Source: Ctena decussata
Taxonomy: Eukaryota > Mollusca > Bivalvia > Lucinida > Lucinidae
Reading direction: 5' to 3'
DNA length: 64,000 nt
Assembly: GCA_963989385.1 (NCBI GenBank)
Contig: OZ022499.1
Coordinates: 75,020,203-75,084,202 of the forward strand
Part shown: positions 20,816 through 32,075 of the stretch, piece by piece
Layout of the letters: every line of letters begins with the position of its first letter
Position numbering within the stretch: position 1 is the first letter of the stretch
Notes under the pieces: generated by a model
The model's input: the letters and a program-made list of their open reading frames with translations, nothing else
What the model was told of the DNA's origin: nothing
The model's database searches: none
Made by a program: the position numbers and the translations under genes

Positions 20816-22988
20816 CAATTGAAGATTGCAACTCCAACACAGATACTATAGAAAGCCATGCCTATATCTCACTTTCATCTAGTTGCTGGTTACCGTATAA
20901 AGACATAGCAGCCATGTTCATCATGTGACAGGACCATTTGAACATACTTTTGTTCCCTCAATCATAGGCAGCTTATAGATGAAATTTGGTAACAACTGGC
21001 CAGGTAACTTTTGAGGCAATGCTTGAAACTGTTGAAATATGAGAGATGTTGATTAACTTGGTATTACCCAAGTACATCATGCTACATACCACGTTTCAAG
21101 GCGTTTGATTAATTAGTTCTGGAAAAGATTTCTTAAGGTTTTTACCAGATATATATGTGCTTGGCAGCCATGTTTGTCATGTGATCTTGACGGTTTGAAC
21201 ATTTTTTCCATCAATCCCTGGACGCTCCTTAGGAAATTTGGTTACAACTGACCAAGTGGCTTTTGGGGAGATGTTTGAAATGGTCAAATATGAGAGATCT
21301 GGTTCAAAGGTAAAACAAATGACCTTGACCTCTTTTACTCGCCGATCTTCATGTACTCATTAAGATGACTATATATACCAAAATTGAGGCCAAAATCTCA
21401 TTTCACGCATTTTACCATATTTGACACTGCCGTAAAAATGGCCAAGGTCAACCCAAGGTCATCATTTGAACAATCTTGGTAGTACTTGAGTACTCAATGG
21501 TACGAACCAAGTTTCAAGGCCATTGGTAAATCGGTTCTAGAGAAAAAAGATTTTTAAATATTTTTACCATCTATGGGCATGGAGGCCATGCTGGTCATTG
21601 GACCTTATAAACATTTGTTCCTTCAACCCCTGGAAGCTCTGTATGAAATTTGGCTATCATGGGACCAGTGGCTTTTGAGGAGTTTTTGGAAATTTTAAAA
21701 AAAATACCATCTAGGGTCAAAGGTCTAAAAAGGACCTTAACCTCTTGTACTCACAAATCTGAAACCAAATTTGACATTGCCATAAAAAACGTCAATGTCA
21801 ACCCAAGGTCATATTTTGAATAATCTTGGTAGTACTCGTGTGCCCAATGCTACATACCATGTTGCAAGGCCATCAGTCCACTGGTTCTGGAGAAGAACAT
21901 TTTTATAGGTTTTCATCATATATGGGCGTGGCAGCCATGTTGGCCATGTGACCTGTATCGTTTGAACATCTTTTCTTTCCCATGAGCCCTGGAGGCTACG
22001 TATGAAATTTGGTTACAACTTACCCAGTGGGTTTTGAGGAAATTGTTTGAAATTGTCAAAATATGAGAGATCTTGGTCAAAGGTCACAGAATGACCTTGA
22101 CCTCTTGTGCTCACAAGTCAGCATGTACTCATTAAGATGACTGTATTTACCAATAGATTGCTACCAATCTGGCATTATTCCATATTTGACCTTGGTGCAA
22201 GAAAGGTCAAGGTCAACCCAAGGTCATCATTTGAACAATCTTGATAGTCCTCGAGTACCCAATGCTACAAACCAAGTTTCAAGGCCATCGGTCAAATGGT
22301 TCTGGAGAAGAAGATTTTTTAATTTTTTTACCATATATGGGCATGGCAGCCCTATTGGTCATGTGACCCAGATCACTTTAATAAATTTTCATTCTCTCAA
22401 CCCCTGAAACTTCTATATGAAATGTGATTACAATTGACCCAGTGATTTTTGAGGAGATTGTTTGAAATTGTAAAAATATAAGAGACCTGTGTCAAAGGTC
22501 AAAGAATGACCTTAACCTCTTGTACTCACAAATCTTCATGTACTCATTAAGATGACAGTATTTACCAATTTATAGGCCAAAATCTTCAACAGTTTCCAAG
22601 AAATCTTATGTTCAAGGGTTTTCCCATATAAAAGCACCAAAGACCAAATTTGAACTTACCGTAAAATAGGTCAAGGTCAACCCAAGGTCATAATTTGAAC
22701 AATCTTTGTAGTACTCACATACCCGATGCTACAAACCAACTTTCAAGGCCATTGGCTTATTCTGGAGAAGAAGATTTTTAAGGTTTTTACCATATATGGG
22801 CATGGCGGCCATGTTGGTCATGTGACCAGGACCGTTTGAACAACTTTTCGTTCCTAAGACCCCGGGAGGCTAAATATGAAATTTGGTTACAATTGGCCCA
22901 GCAGTTTCAGAGGTGATGTCATTTGAAATTGTTGACGGACGGACGACGGACGACGGAGCCTGCCTATCCTATAAGCTCCCCCGGAACT
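20816..22988 (-). mobile_element. Tandem-repeat element of HINE type, minus strand, incomplete
   Basis: Six diverged units carry the landmark GCCATGTTGGTCATGTGAC, near 20912, 21172, 21583, 21932, 22347 and 22806, spaced 260-460 bp. Each unit also has GAAATTTGGTTACAA, GTCAACCCAAGGTCAT and TTCTGGAGAAGAAGATTTT. The right end has GACGGACGGACGACGG then GCTCCCCCGGAACTA. Read on the minus strand that gives a 5' tip TAGTTCCGGGGGAGC followed by a CCGTCCGTC stretch, as at the 5' ends of HINE-A and HINE-C. The expected inverted copy of the tip and 3' hairpin were not found on the left, so that end is probably lost. The (AACC)n next to the right end is separate. Confidence 0.5.
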
Positions 22989-23284
22989 AAACAACCAACC
23001 AACCGGTAACCTTTAGGATTACTCTGGTACCAGCTCATGCTGCTACAATTGTCTATGAACAGTGTGACGTCTGCACAAACTACACACCTTTATTGGCTCT
23101 AAATGGTATCGGCTAAGGCTAATAATATAATTTGTGGACTGGAGCGCACTTTCGCACGTTTATCGACATCATCACCAATGCACTACGGATCGACAACCAA
23201 AATTCGACTTAGCGATAAAATGTGTTGCAAAGTTTTATGTTATGGAATGAAACGGATTTTTTAAAAAGCTATAATCATAGTTAT
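22989..23284. other. Spacer between tandem-repeat element and CT-rich array
   Basis: A short (AACC)n at 22990-23003 resembles a SINE tail. The rest has no recognisable feature. Confidence 0.35.
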
Positions 23285-23711
23285 AACCGTTGTGATAATG
23301 AGATAATGATCCTTCTGTCTCCCGCAGCATTTTTGTCTCTATCGCGCTGAGACAGTTATCGATACTGACTCTTCTGTCTCTCGTGGCACTCTCTCTCTCT
23401 CACTCTCTCTTTGTCGAACTGAGGCGCTAATCGATACTTATCTGTCTCCCACAGCTTTCTCTCTCACTCTCTGTTTCTGACGAGCTGATGCGCTCTTCCA
23501 TGACACAATCCGTTGGTCTCCCCCAGCTTTCTCTCTCCCTTTTCCTCTCTGTCGCGGGGATGGTCGGTTGGTGCGAAGGTGCTGCGTGTAACTTCCAGTG
23601 CCGGGGCGTCCTACGGATTAGAACAGTAGTAAGGCAAGGGCTTACTGTGCTTGCAGTAGGTGCGGGTGGGGGTTGTTAGGACATTTTTCCTCTCGTCTAT
23701 CATTGCTCGTT
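23285..23711. repeat. CT-rich array, copy split by HINE-B (left part)
   Basis: This holds pyrimidine-rich units with ATCGATA and CTGTCTCCCRCAGC, then a unique stretch (about 23545-23706) with TGCCGGGGCGTCCTACG and CTTACTGTGCTTGCAGTAGG. The same series recurs at about 31320-31625, so this is the left part of a duplicated ~690 bp block. Its right part lies beyond HINE-B at 30559-31004. Confidence 0.75.
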
Positions 23712-23915
23712 ATACCCCCGGTATACGAAGTATATAGGGGGTATATAGTTTTTGGTCTTTCCGTTAATATGTTTGTGTGTGTTTGTATGTTAACATTTTT
23801 TCCGTCACAGATTTCTCAGGAACCACTAAAGCTAAGACTTTGAAATTTGGTACAAACGTTGGGTGTGACTAGTCAGCCTTCTCTTGCTTATGAGTCCCTT
23901 TGTTTATCCATTTTT

Positions 23916-26900
23916 ATGCCCCCAATTTCGGAGAAATTGTGGGGGCATATTGGTTTGGGCCTGTCCGTCTGTCCGTCTGTCTGTCTGTCCGTCTGTCCTC
24001 TAACTAAAAAACCGTAAGAGCTAGGAGCTTGAAACTTTATACACATGATCAGTATGAAAAATAAGCGAACACGTGTTTTTTCTTTTTTCCGCGGGTCACA
24101 TATTTCAAGAGTTATGCCCCTTTTTCGACTTAGCCTGTGGAACCTTGTGAACAAAATATCTCAAGAACCCCTGATGCTAGGATCATGAGGTTATGCAGGA
24201 TGAGAATGCCCAAGGTGTAGATGACCTGATTAACTTTTGAAACAAATTCGTGAATTTTTGACCGAGTTATGCCCCTTTTTCGACTTAGTGCATTGTAAGC
24301 CTATGGAACCTTGTGAACAAAATATCTCAAGAACCCCTGAAGCTAGGAGCATGATTTTTTGCAGGAAGATACTGCCTGTGGTGTAGATGGCCTGATTAAC
24401 TTTTGAAAAAATCGTGAATTTTTGATCGAGTTATTCCCCTTTTTCGACTTAGTGCATTGAGGCCTTTGGTACAAAGGTACCCTTACATATAGTCAAGAAC
24501 AATAAGAACTAGGAACTTGAAACTTTATACACATGATCAGTATGGAAAATAAGCAGACACGTATTTTTTTATTTTTCCGCTGGCAATGTATTTCCAGAGT
24601 TATGCCCCTTTTTTGACTTAGCCTGTGGAACCTTGTGAACAAAATATCTCAAGAACCCCTGATGCTAGGGTCATGAGGCTTTGCAAGATGAGAATGCCCA
24701 AGGTGTAGATGACCTGATTAACTTTTGAAACAAATTCGTGAATTTTTGACTGAGTTATGCCCCTTTTTCGACTTAGTGCATTGTAAGCCTATGGAACCTT
24801 GTGAACAAAATATCTCAAGAACCCCTGAAGCTAGGAGCATGATTTTTTGCAGGAAGATACTGCCTGTGGTGTAGATGACCTGATTAACTTTTGAAAAAAA
24901 TTCGTGAATTTTTGATCGAGTTATTCCCCTTTTTTGACTTAGTGCATTGAAGCCTATGGTACAAAGGTACCCATACATATAGTCAAGAACAATAAGAGCT
25001 AGGAACATGAAACTTTATACACATGATCAGTATGGAAAATAAGCAGACCCGTATTTTTTTATTTTTCCGCTGGCAATGTATTTCCAGAGCTATGCCCCTT
25101 TTTTGACTTAGCCTGTGGAACCTTGTGAACAAAATATCTCAAGAACCCCTGATGCTAGGCTCATGAGGCTTTGCTAGATGAGAATGCCCAAGGTGTAGAT
25201 GACCTGATTAACTTTTGAAACAAATTAGTGAATTTTTGACCGAGTTATGCCCCTTTTTCGACTTAGTGCATTGTAAGCCTGTGGAACATTGTGAACAAAA
25301 TATCTCAAGAACCCCTGGTGCTAGGATCATGAGGCTTTGCAAGATGAGAATGCCCAAGGTGTAGATGACCTGATTAACTTTTGATACAAATTCGTGAATT
25401 TTTGACTGAGTTATGCCCCTTTTTCGACTTAGTGCATTGTAAGCCTATGGAACCTTGTGAACAAAATATCTCAAGAACCCCTGAAGCTAGGAGCATGATT
25501 TTTTGCAGGAAGATACTGCCTGTGGTGTAGATGACCTGATTAACTTTTGAAAAAAAATCGTGAATTTTTGATCGAGTTATTCCCCTTTTTTGACTTAGTG
25601 CATTGAAGCCTATGGTACAAAGGTACCCTTACATATAGTCAAGAACAATAAGAGCTAGGAACATGAAACTTTATACACATGATCAGTATGGAAAATAAGC
25701 AGACCCGTATTTTTTTATTTTTCCGCTGGCAATGTATTTCCAGAGTTATGCCCCTTTTTTTACTTAGCCTGTGGAACCTTGTGAACAAAATATCTCAAGA
25801 ACCCCTGATGCTAGGATCATGAGGCTTTGCTAGATGAGAATGCCCAAGGTGTAGATGACCTGATTAACTTTTGAAACAAATTAGTGAATTTTTGACTGAG
25901 TTATGCCCCTTTTTCGACTTAGTGCATTGTAAGCCTATGGCACCTTGTGAACAAAATATCTCAAGAACCCCTGAAGCTAGGAGCATGATTTTTTGCAGGA
26001 AGATACTGCCTGTGGTGTAGATGACCTGATAAACTTTTGAAAAAAAATCGTGAATTTTTTATCAAGTTATTCCCCTTTTTCGACTTAGTGCATTGAAGCC
26101 TATGGTACAAAGGTACCCTTACGTATAGTCATGAACAATAAGAGCTAGGAACTTGAAACTTTATACACATGATCAGTATGGAAAATAAGCAGACCCGTAT
26201 TTTTTTATTTTTCCGCCGGTCATGTATTTCCAGAGTTATGCCCCTATTTCGACTTAGCCTGTGGAAACTTGTGAACAAAATAGCTCAAGAACCCCTGATG
26301 CTAGGATCATGAGGCTTTGCAGGATGAGAATGCCCAAGGTGTAGATGACCTGATTAACTTTTGAAACAAATTCGTGAATTTTTAAACAAAGTCATGTCCC
26401 TTTTTCGACTTAGTGCATTGTAAGCTTATGGAACCTTGTGAACAAAATATCTCAAGAACCCCTGATGTTAGGAGCATGATTTTATGCAGGAAGATACTGC
26501 CTGTGGTGTAGATGACCTGATTAACTTTTGAAAAGAAATCATGAATTTTTTATTGAGTTATGCCCCTTTTTCGACTTAGTGCATTGTAAGTCTATGGAAC
26601 CTTGTGAAGAAAATATCTCAAGAACACCTGATGCTAGGAGCATGATTTTATGCAGGAAGATACTGCCTGTGGTGTAGATGACCTGATTAACTTTTGAAAA
26701 TAATTTGTAAATTTTGGATTGAGTTATGCCCCTTTTTCAACTTAGTGCATTATTTGCCTATGGAAGCTTGTGAACAAAATATCTGGAGAACCCCTGATGC
26801 TAGGATCATGATTTTTGCAGGTTGATATTGCCCAAGGTGTAGATGACCTGATTAACTTTCGAAAACAATTCGTAAATTTTTGACTGAGTTAAGCCCCTTT

Positions 26901-27015
26901 TTCGACTTAGTGCATTGTAAGCCTATGGTACAAAGGTACAAGCATTATTGGATGAACCTTCTCTAGAGACAAGCATATGGTTGGGGGCATAGTGTTTCAT
27001 AAACACATTTTCTAG
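23916..27015 (+). mobile_element. HINE-C: guest element in HINE-B (3,100 bp)
   Basis: The 5' tip TATGCCCCCAA (from 23915) is followed by a palindrome, CCCCCAATTTCGGAGAAATTG with TGGGGGC, then a TGTCCGTC-rich stretch. The 3' end has the exact inverted tip TTGGGGGCATA (about 26981-26991, 11 of 11), the hairpin GTGTTT-CAT-AAACAC (26992-27006), and nine bases later CTAG (27012-27015) before T's. HINE-B has the same CTAG ending. Insertion is between T's of a HINE-B unit without clear duplication. Confidence 0.8.
24130..26930 (+). repeat. Core tandem repeat of HINE-C (~165 bp units in ~490 bp blocks)
   Basis: Units carry GAACAAAATATCTCAAGAAC, CTAGGAKCATGA, GTGTAGATGACCTGATTAAC and TTATGCCCCTTTTTCGACTT. 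The mark CTCAAGAACCCCTGA occurs near 24152, 24330, 24650, 24818, 25140, 25308, 25480, 25795, 25965, 26285 and 26450, with two mutated units after. Between about 24.15 and 26.3 kb the units are grouped into ~490 bp blocks marked by GGTACAAAGGTACCC and TATACACATGATCAGTATGG, an amplification of a larger unit. Confidence 0.8.
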
Positions 27016-27530
27016 TTTTCTTTCTCTCCAATTAATTTTTTGTCACAGATTTCTCAGAAACCGGTATAACTAGGACTTTGAAATTTGGTACAAACGTTTG
27101 GTATGACTAGTTGTACCGTGTAAGAGAATATTAGCCTTCTGCTTATCAGTCCTTTTGTTTGTCCATTTTTTCTTTCTCTCCAATTAATTTTTGTCACAGA
27201 TTTTTCAGGAACCTCTACAGCCAGGACTTTGAAATTTGGTACAAATGTTGGGTACGGCTTGTTGTACTGTGTAAGAGAGAATCAGCCTTCTCCTGCTTAT
27301 TATTCCTTTGTTTTTCCACTTTTTCTTTCTCTCCATAGTTTTTGGTCTTTCCGTTAATATGTTTGTGTGTGTGTTTGTATGTATGTTAACATTTTTTCTG
27401 TCACAGATTTCTCAGGAACCACCAAAACTAGGACTTTAAAATTTGGTACAAACGTTGGGTATGACTAGTTGTACCGTGTAAGAGAGAATCAGCCTTTTCT
27501 TCTTATCAGTCTCTTTGTTTATCCATTTTT

Positions 27531-28653
27531 AGCTCGCCTGAACGAAAGTTCAGGAAGAGCTATTGTTGTCACCACGGCGTCGGCGTCGGCGTCAGCGTCG
27601 GCGTTCAAATTGGATGTTTTGGTTAAAGTTTTTTAAAGTCCTATATCTCCTTCACCCATGGATGGATTTTTTTTATACTTGCACTGTAGTTACATATTGA
27701 TCCAAAGTTTAACAGGGTACCACCCCCACCCCACTCAGTGACCTTGATGTCAAGGTCATGGACTTAGAAAATTGGGAGTTTTTTTGGACTGGATGTTTAG
27801 GTTAAAGTTTTATAAAGCTCAATATCTCCATAACCCATGGATGGATTCCTTTGATACTTGCACTGAAGTTAGATATTGGTCTAAAGTTTTCGAAGGTACT
27901 ACCCCCACTCCCCTCAGTGACCTTGATGTCAAGGTCATGGACTTAGAAAATTGTCTTTTTATTGATTGGATGTTTTGGTTAAAGATTTTTAAAGACATAT
28001 CTCCTGAACCCATAGATGAATTCTTTTTATATTTGCACTGTAGTTAGAGCTATACAGAGTACTACCCCATCCCTGCTCAGTGACCTGGATGTCAAGGTCA
28101 GGGACTTAGGAAATTTTGGTCTTTATTAAAGTTTTGTAATTGCATACGGATTCATGATGCTTTGCAGAGATTTAGTTTATACATGAACTGATGTTAGACA
28201 CTTTTTTGATATTTTACAAAACACCTTATACTTACCCCACTGGATGACCTTGAAGTCAAGGTCATCGACTTAGAATTTTGTCTTAAAGATTTTGGTTAAA
28301 GTTTTATATTTATGAAGACATAATTTCACAGTGCCACGATGATGGACTCAGTTGATACTAATACTTGGACTGATGTTAGATAATGGTTCATTTTAGCCTC
28401 CACCCCGCCCCCCCCCCCCCTCCCCTCCCCTCAGTTTTTTTACCTCAAGCTCATGGACTTTGAAATTTTATTTCAATTTTTTTTTTAATTTTATTTGAAG
28501 TCTTATTTCTGAGATAGCTTTTGTTTATAAATGTGTTTTTATTTTGGACATGCTTGCCTGAAGTTTTATGCATAGCAGTCCACACCACCATAGCGGCTAT
28601 GTGACGGGCAAGCACCAATTCAGGCGAGCTATGCTGTCAGGCGACAGCTCTTG
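27531..28653 (+). mobile_element. HINE-D: guest element in HINE-B (1,123 bp), same family as HINE-A
   Basis: The 5' tip TAGCTCGCCTGAA (27530-27542) begins after five T's, with the palindrome CCTGAACGAAAGTTCAGG and a (GGCGTC)n stretch. The 3' end has an exact inverted tip TTCAGGCGAGCTA (28619-28631, 13 of 13), the hairpin GCTGTC-AGGC-GACAGC (28633-28648), and ends TCTTG (28649-28653) before T's. HINE-A has the same tip and CTCTTG ending, so the two are one family with different core repeats. It carries four ~165-180 bp units and a poly(C) run at about 28405-28425. Confidence 0.8.
27739..28264 (+). promoter_or_regulatory. Four everted AGGTCA pairs (ER8) in HINE-D
   Basis: TGACCTTGATGTCAAGGTCA occurs at 27739-27758 and 27918-27937, with one-base variants at 28081-28100 and 28245-28264. 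Each is a near-perfect palindrome of two divergent TCAAGGTCA sites, the extended half-site bound by ERR/SF-1-type receptors. They fall once per core repeat. This is only a sequence match. Confidence 0.4.
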
Positions 28654-30558
28654 TTTTTCTTTCTCTCCAATTAATTTTTTGTAACAGATTTCTCAGGAAC
28701 CGCTATTGCTAGGACTTTGAAATTTGGTACAAACTTTGGGTTTCACTAGTTGTACCGTGTAAGAGAATATAAGCCTTCTCCTGCTTATCATTCCTTTGTC
28801 CATTTTTTCTTTCTCTCCAATTACATTTTTGTCACAGATTTCTCAGGAACCTCTACAACCAGGACTTTGAAATTTGGTACAAATGTTGGGTATGACTAGT
28901 TGTACTGTGTAAGAGAAAATCAGCCTTGTTCTACTTCTCATTCCTTTTGTTTGTCCATTTTTTCTTTCTCTCCAATTAAATTTTTGTCACAGACTTGTCA
29001 GAAACCACTACATTTTAGGACTTTGAAATTTGGTACAAACGTTGCGTATGACGAGTTGTACGATGTAAGAGAGAATCAGCCTCCTCCTTCTTATCAGTCC
29101 CTTTATTTGTCTATTTTTTCTTTCTCTCGAATTAAAGTTTTGTCACCGACTTCTCAGGAACCACTACAGCTAGGACTTTGAAATTTTGTACAAACCTTAG
29201 GTATGACTAGTTGAACCGTGTAAGAGAGAATCAGCCTCCTCCTGCTTATCAGTCCCTTTGTCTGTCCATTTTTTCTTTCTCTCCAATTAAAATGTTTGTC
29301 ACAGACTTGTCAGAAACCACTACATTTTAGGACTTTGAAATTTGGTACAAACGTTGCGTATGACGAGTTGTACGGTGTAAGAGAGAATCAGCCTTCTCCT
29401 GCTTATCAGTACCTTTGTTTGTCCATTTTTTTTCTCTCCAATTAATTTTTTGTCACAGGTTTCTCAGGAACCACTACAGCTAGGACTTTGAAATTTGGTA
29501 CAACGTTGGGTATGACTAGTTGTACAGTGTAAGAGAGAATCAGCCTTCTCCTGCTCATCAGTCCCTTTGTTTGTCCATTTTTTCTTTCTCTCCAATTAAA
29601 ATGTTTGTCACAGACTTGTCAGAAACCACTACATTTTAGGACTTTGAAATTTGGTACAAACGTTGCGTATGACGAGTTGTACGGTGTAAGAGGGAATCAG
29701 CCTTCTCCTGCTTATCAGTACCTTTGTTTGTCCATTTTTTCTTTCTCTCCAATTAATTTTTGTCACAGGTTTCTCAGGAACCACTACAGCTTGGAATTTG
29801 AAATTCGGTAAAAATGTTGGGTGTGAATAGCTGTATCGTGTAAGAGAGAATCAGCCTCTTCCTGCTTATCATTCTCTTTGTTCATTTTTTCTTTCTCTCC
29901 AATAAAATTTCTGTCAAAGATTTCTTAGGAACCACTTTAGCTTGGATTTTGAAATTTGGTTCAAACGTTGTGTATGACAAGTTGTGCTGTGTAAGAGAGA
30001 ATCAGCCTCCTCCTGCTTTTCATTTCCTTTGTCCTTTTTTTTCTTTCTCTCTATAATTTGTTGTCACAGATTTCTCTGTTTTCATGAATCCACAGTCTTC
30101 AAATTTTGCGTACATCTTGAGAATGGCCATACTTATTGGTGGAAAGAAAATCAATTTGCTAAGATTTCTTTTGGCCTTCTTTTTTTTCCATTTCTCACTC
30201 TAATGCAATAAATGGGAAACGTTATGTCAAAAATTTCTCAGATTGCTATTTTGTTAGGTTTACATCTAGCTTTAAACTGATTAGTTGACATCATTTGGTT
30301 GCTGCTGCTGACTTTAGGTCAAGGTCGCAGACATAGACGTTTATGTAAACTTACGCTGAAATTTTAATTACATAATTTGCATTTATTTTAATGGAATCTT
30401 TTGGTATTTGTTTATAGGCCTTTCACTGGATTTGTAATAGATTGTCCATCTGTCTGTCTGTCTGTTAGTTAACATTTGCTTGTATTCAATGTGTTTCTAT
30501 TTTGCGGTGGCGCTGACCGGGGGTATACGTGAGCCCCTGCTCACATCACATGCTCTAG

Positions 30559-30605
30559 TTTCTTTCTCCCTCTCTTTGGTAAACGGCCCGATATAGACCG
30601 TGAAA
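30559..30605. repeat. CT-array block between HINE-B and the 355 bp MITE
   Basis: TTTCTTTCTCCCTCTCTTTG then GTAAACGGCCCGATATAGAC is repeated, without either insertion, at about 31627-31668. Confidence 0.75.
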
Positions 30606-30960
30606 TAAGCAAGTTCAGAGTTCCGCGTTTCCGGTTGGACTCGAGGAGAAAGGTCAAAGGTCAAGTGTGGAAAAATCCGATAGGTCATCATTACGCTTAC
30701 CTGGTCAATCGATATAAAACACCATTTTCATGATTAAAAATCATTGATATGACTGAAAATTGTTTTCATCTCGGAGAAAATGGATAGTCACACTATTTTC
30801 GCAAGACAGAATAGACAGGGAATGTTTAAAAATTGAAATATTAGTCCATATGTTGGTGGGTTACGCTATGCGTATACGGCTTTTGGCATCCATGATCTCT
30901 GACCTCCGAGAGCAAAATCTGAGTGTGCGCATGCGAAGTGCGGAACTCCGAACTCGCTTA
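30606..30960. mobile_element. MITE (355 bp) with 21 bp inverted ends
   Basis: The left end TAAGCAAGTTCAGAGTTCCG and the right end, reverse complemented, TAAGCGAGTTCGGAGTTCCG match at 18 of these 20 bases. The duplicate block near 31668 reads GAAATACTGTCTC across the same point and lacks the element, so it is the empty site. The target duplication is 2-3 bp (AT or ATA). The superfamily is not certain. A perfect DR1, AGGTCAAAGGTCA, lies at 30651-30663. Confidence 0.75.
30651..30663 (+). promoter_or_regulatory. DR1 nuclear-receptor site in the MITE
   Basis: AGGTCAAAGGTCA is two AGGTCA half-sites with 1 bp spacing, the consensus for RXR, HNF4 and PPAR-type dimers. Only the sequence match is shown. 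Confidence 0.4.
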
Positions 30961-31145
30961 TACTGTCTCAAAGGGACGTTAAACCCAAAAGAGCCGACCA
31001 ACCAATTCTCTGTCGCAATGAGGCTCTAATCGATAATGATCCTTTTTTCTCCCACAGCGTTCTCTCTGTCTCTCTTCACCCACACAAACCCTCTCTCCCT
31101 GTCGCGCTGAGACACTTTCGATAATGCTGCTTCAGTCTCCCACTG

Positions 31146-31200
<55 letters not shown>

Positions 31201-32028
31201 ATGTGCTGAGGCTCCTTTCGATGCTCCCAGAACAGTTGCTCTTTTCCACTCTCTTTCTGTTGCACTAAGGCGCTTATCGATAAGAATCCATTTGCCTCCC
31301 ACAGCAGTCTCTATTTCTCTTTCTCCCCTCTCTCTCTCTCTTTGTCGAACTGAGGCGCTAATCGATATATATCTTTCAGTCTCCCACAGCTTTCTCTCTC
31401 ACTCTCTGTCTCTCACGAGCTGATGCGCTCTTCCGTATCAATCCGTCAGTCTTCCCAAGCCTTCTCTCTCACTTTTCCTCTCTGTCGCGGGGATAGTTGG
31501 GTGGTGCGATGGTGCTGGGTGTAACTGCCAGTGCCGGGGCGTCCTACGTAGGGCAAGGGCTTACTGTGCTTGCAGTAGGTGCGGATGGGCGTTGTTTGGA
31601 CATTTTTCTCTCGTCTATCATTGCTCTCTTCTTTCTCCCTCTCTTTGGTAAACGGCCCGATATAGACTGAAATACTGTCTCAAAGGGACGTTAAACCCAG
31701 AAGAACCAACCAACCAACTCTCTGTCGCGCTGAGGCTCTAATCGATAATGATCCTTCTGTCTCCCACAGCGTTCTCTCTCTCGCTCTCTCTCTCTCTCTG
31801 CCCACCCGCACACACCCTCTCTCCCTGTCGCGCTGAGACACTTTTCGATAATGCTGCTTCAGTCTCCCACAGTATTCTCTCTCTCGCTCTCTTTGATATG
31901 CTGGGGCTTCTTTCGATGCCCCAAGAGCAGTCGCTCTTTTTCCACTCTCTTTCTGTCGCACTAAGGTGCTTATCGATAAGAATCTATTTACCTCCTACAG
32001 CAGTCTCTATTTTTCTCTCTTCCCTCTT

Positions 32029-32075
<47 letters not shown>

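Larger units (their letters stand above)
23750..30190 (+). repeat. Core tandem repeat of HINE-B (~150 bp), broken by two insertions
   Basis: Units contain TTTTTTCTTTCTCTCCAATT, CACAGATTTCTCAGGAACC, GGACTTTGAAATTTGGTACA, GTATGACTAGTTGTACCGTG and GAGAATCAGCCTTCTCCTGC. They occupy 23750-23915, 27016-27530 and 28654-30190. About 14-15 units are visible. The T run between GTCCA and CTTTCTCTCC is the landing site of both guests, so uninterrupted neighbouring units serve as empty sites. Confidence 0.85.
23712..30558 (+). mobile_element. HINE-B: host element of a nested HINE cluster (about 2.6 kb without guests)
   Basis: The 5' tip TATACCCCCGGT (23711-23722) follows GTT. The 3' end has its inverted copy ACCGGGGGTATA (30516-30527, 12 of 12), then hairpin GTGAGC-CCCT-GCTCAC (30529-30544), and ends CTAG (30555-30558) before T. 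The related array copy near 31625 lacks all of it, giving an empty site with CATTGCTC on the left and TTCTTTCTCCCTC on the right. The interior is built from ~150 bp tandem repeats. Two other HINEs (23916-27015 and 27531-28653) sit in the T run of separate internal repeats. No coding capacity. Confidence 0.8.

Noticed and set aside
27772..28047. Plus-strand 91-codon ORF in HINE-D
   Set aside because: It spans the element's tandem core repeats and repeats its own sequence; no protein family resemblance.
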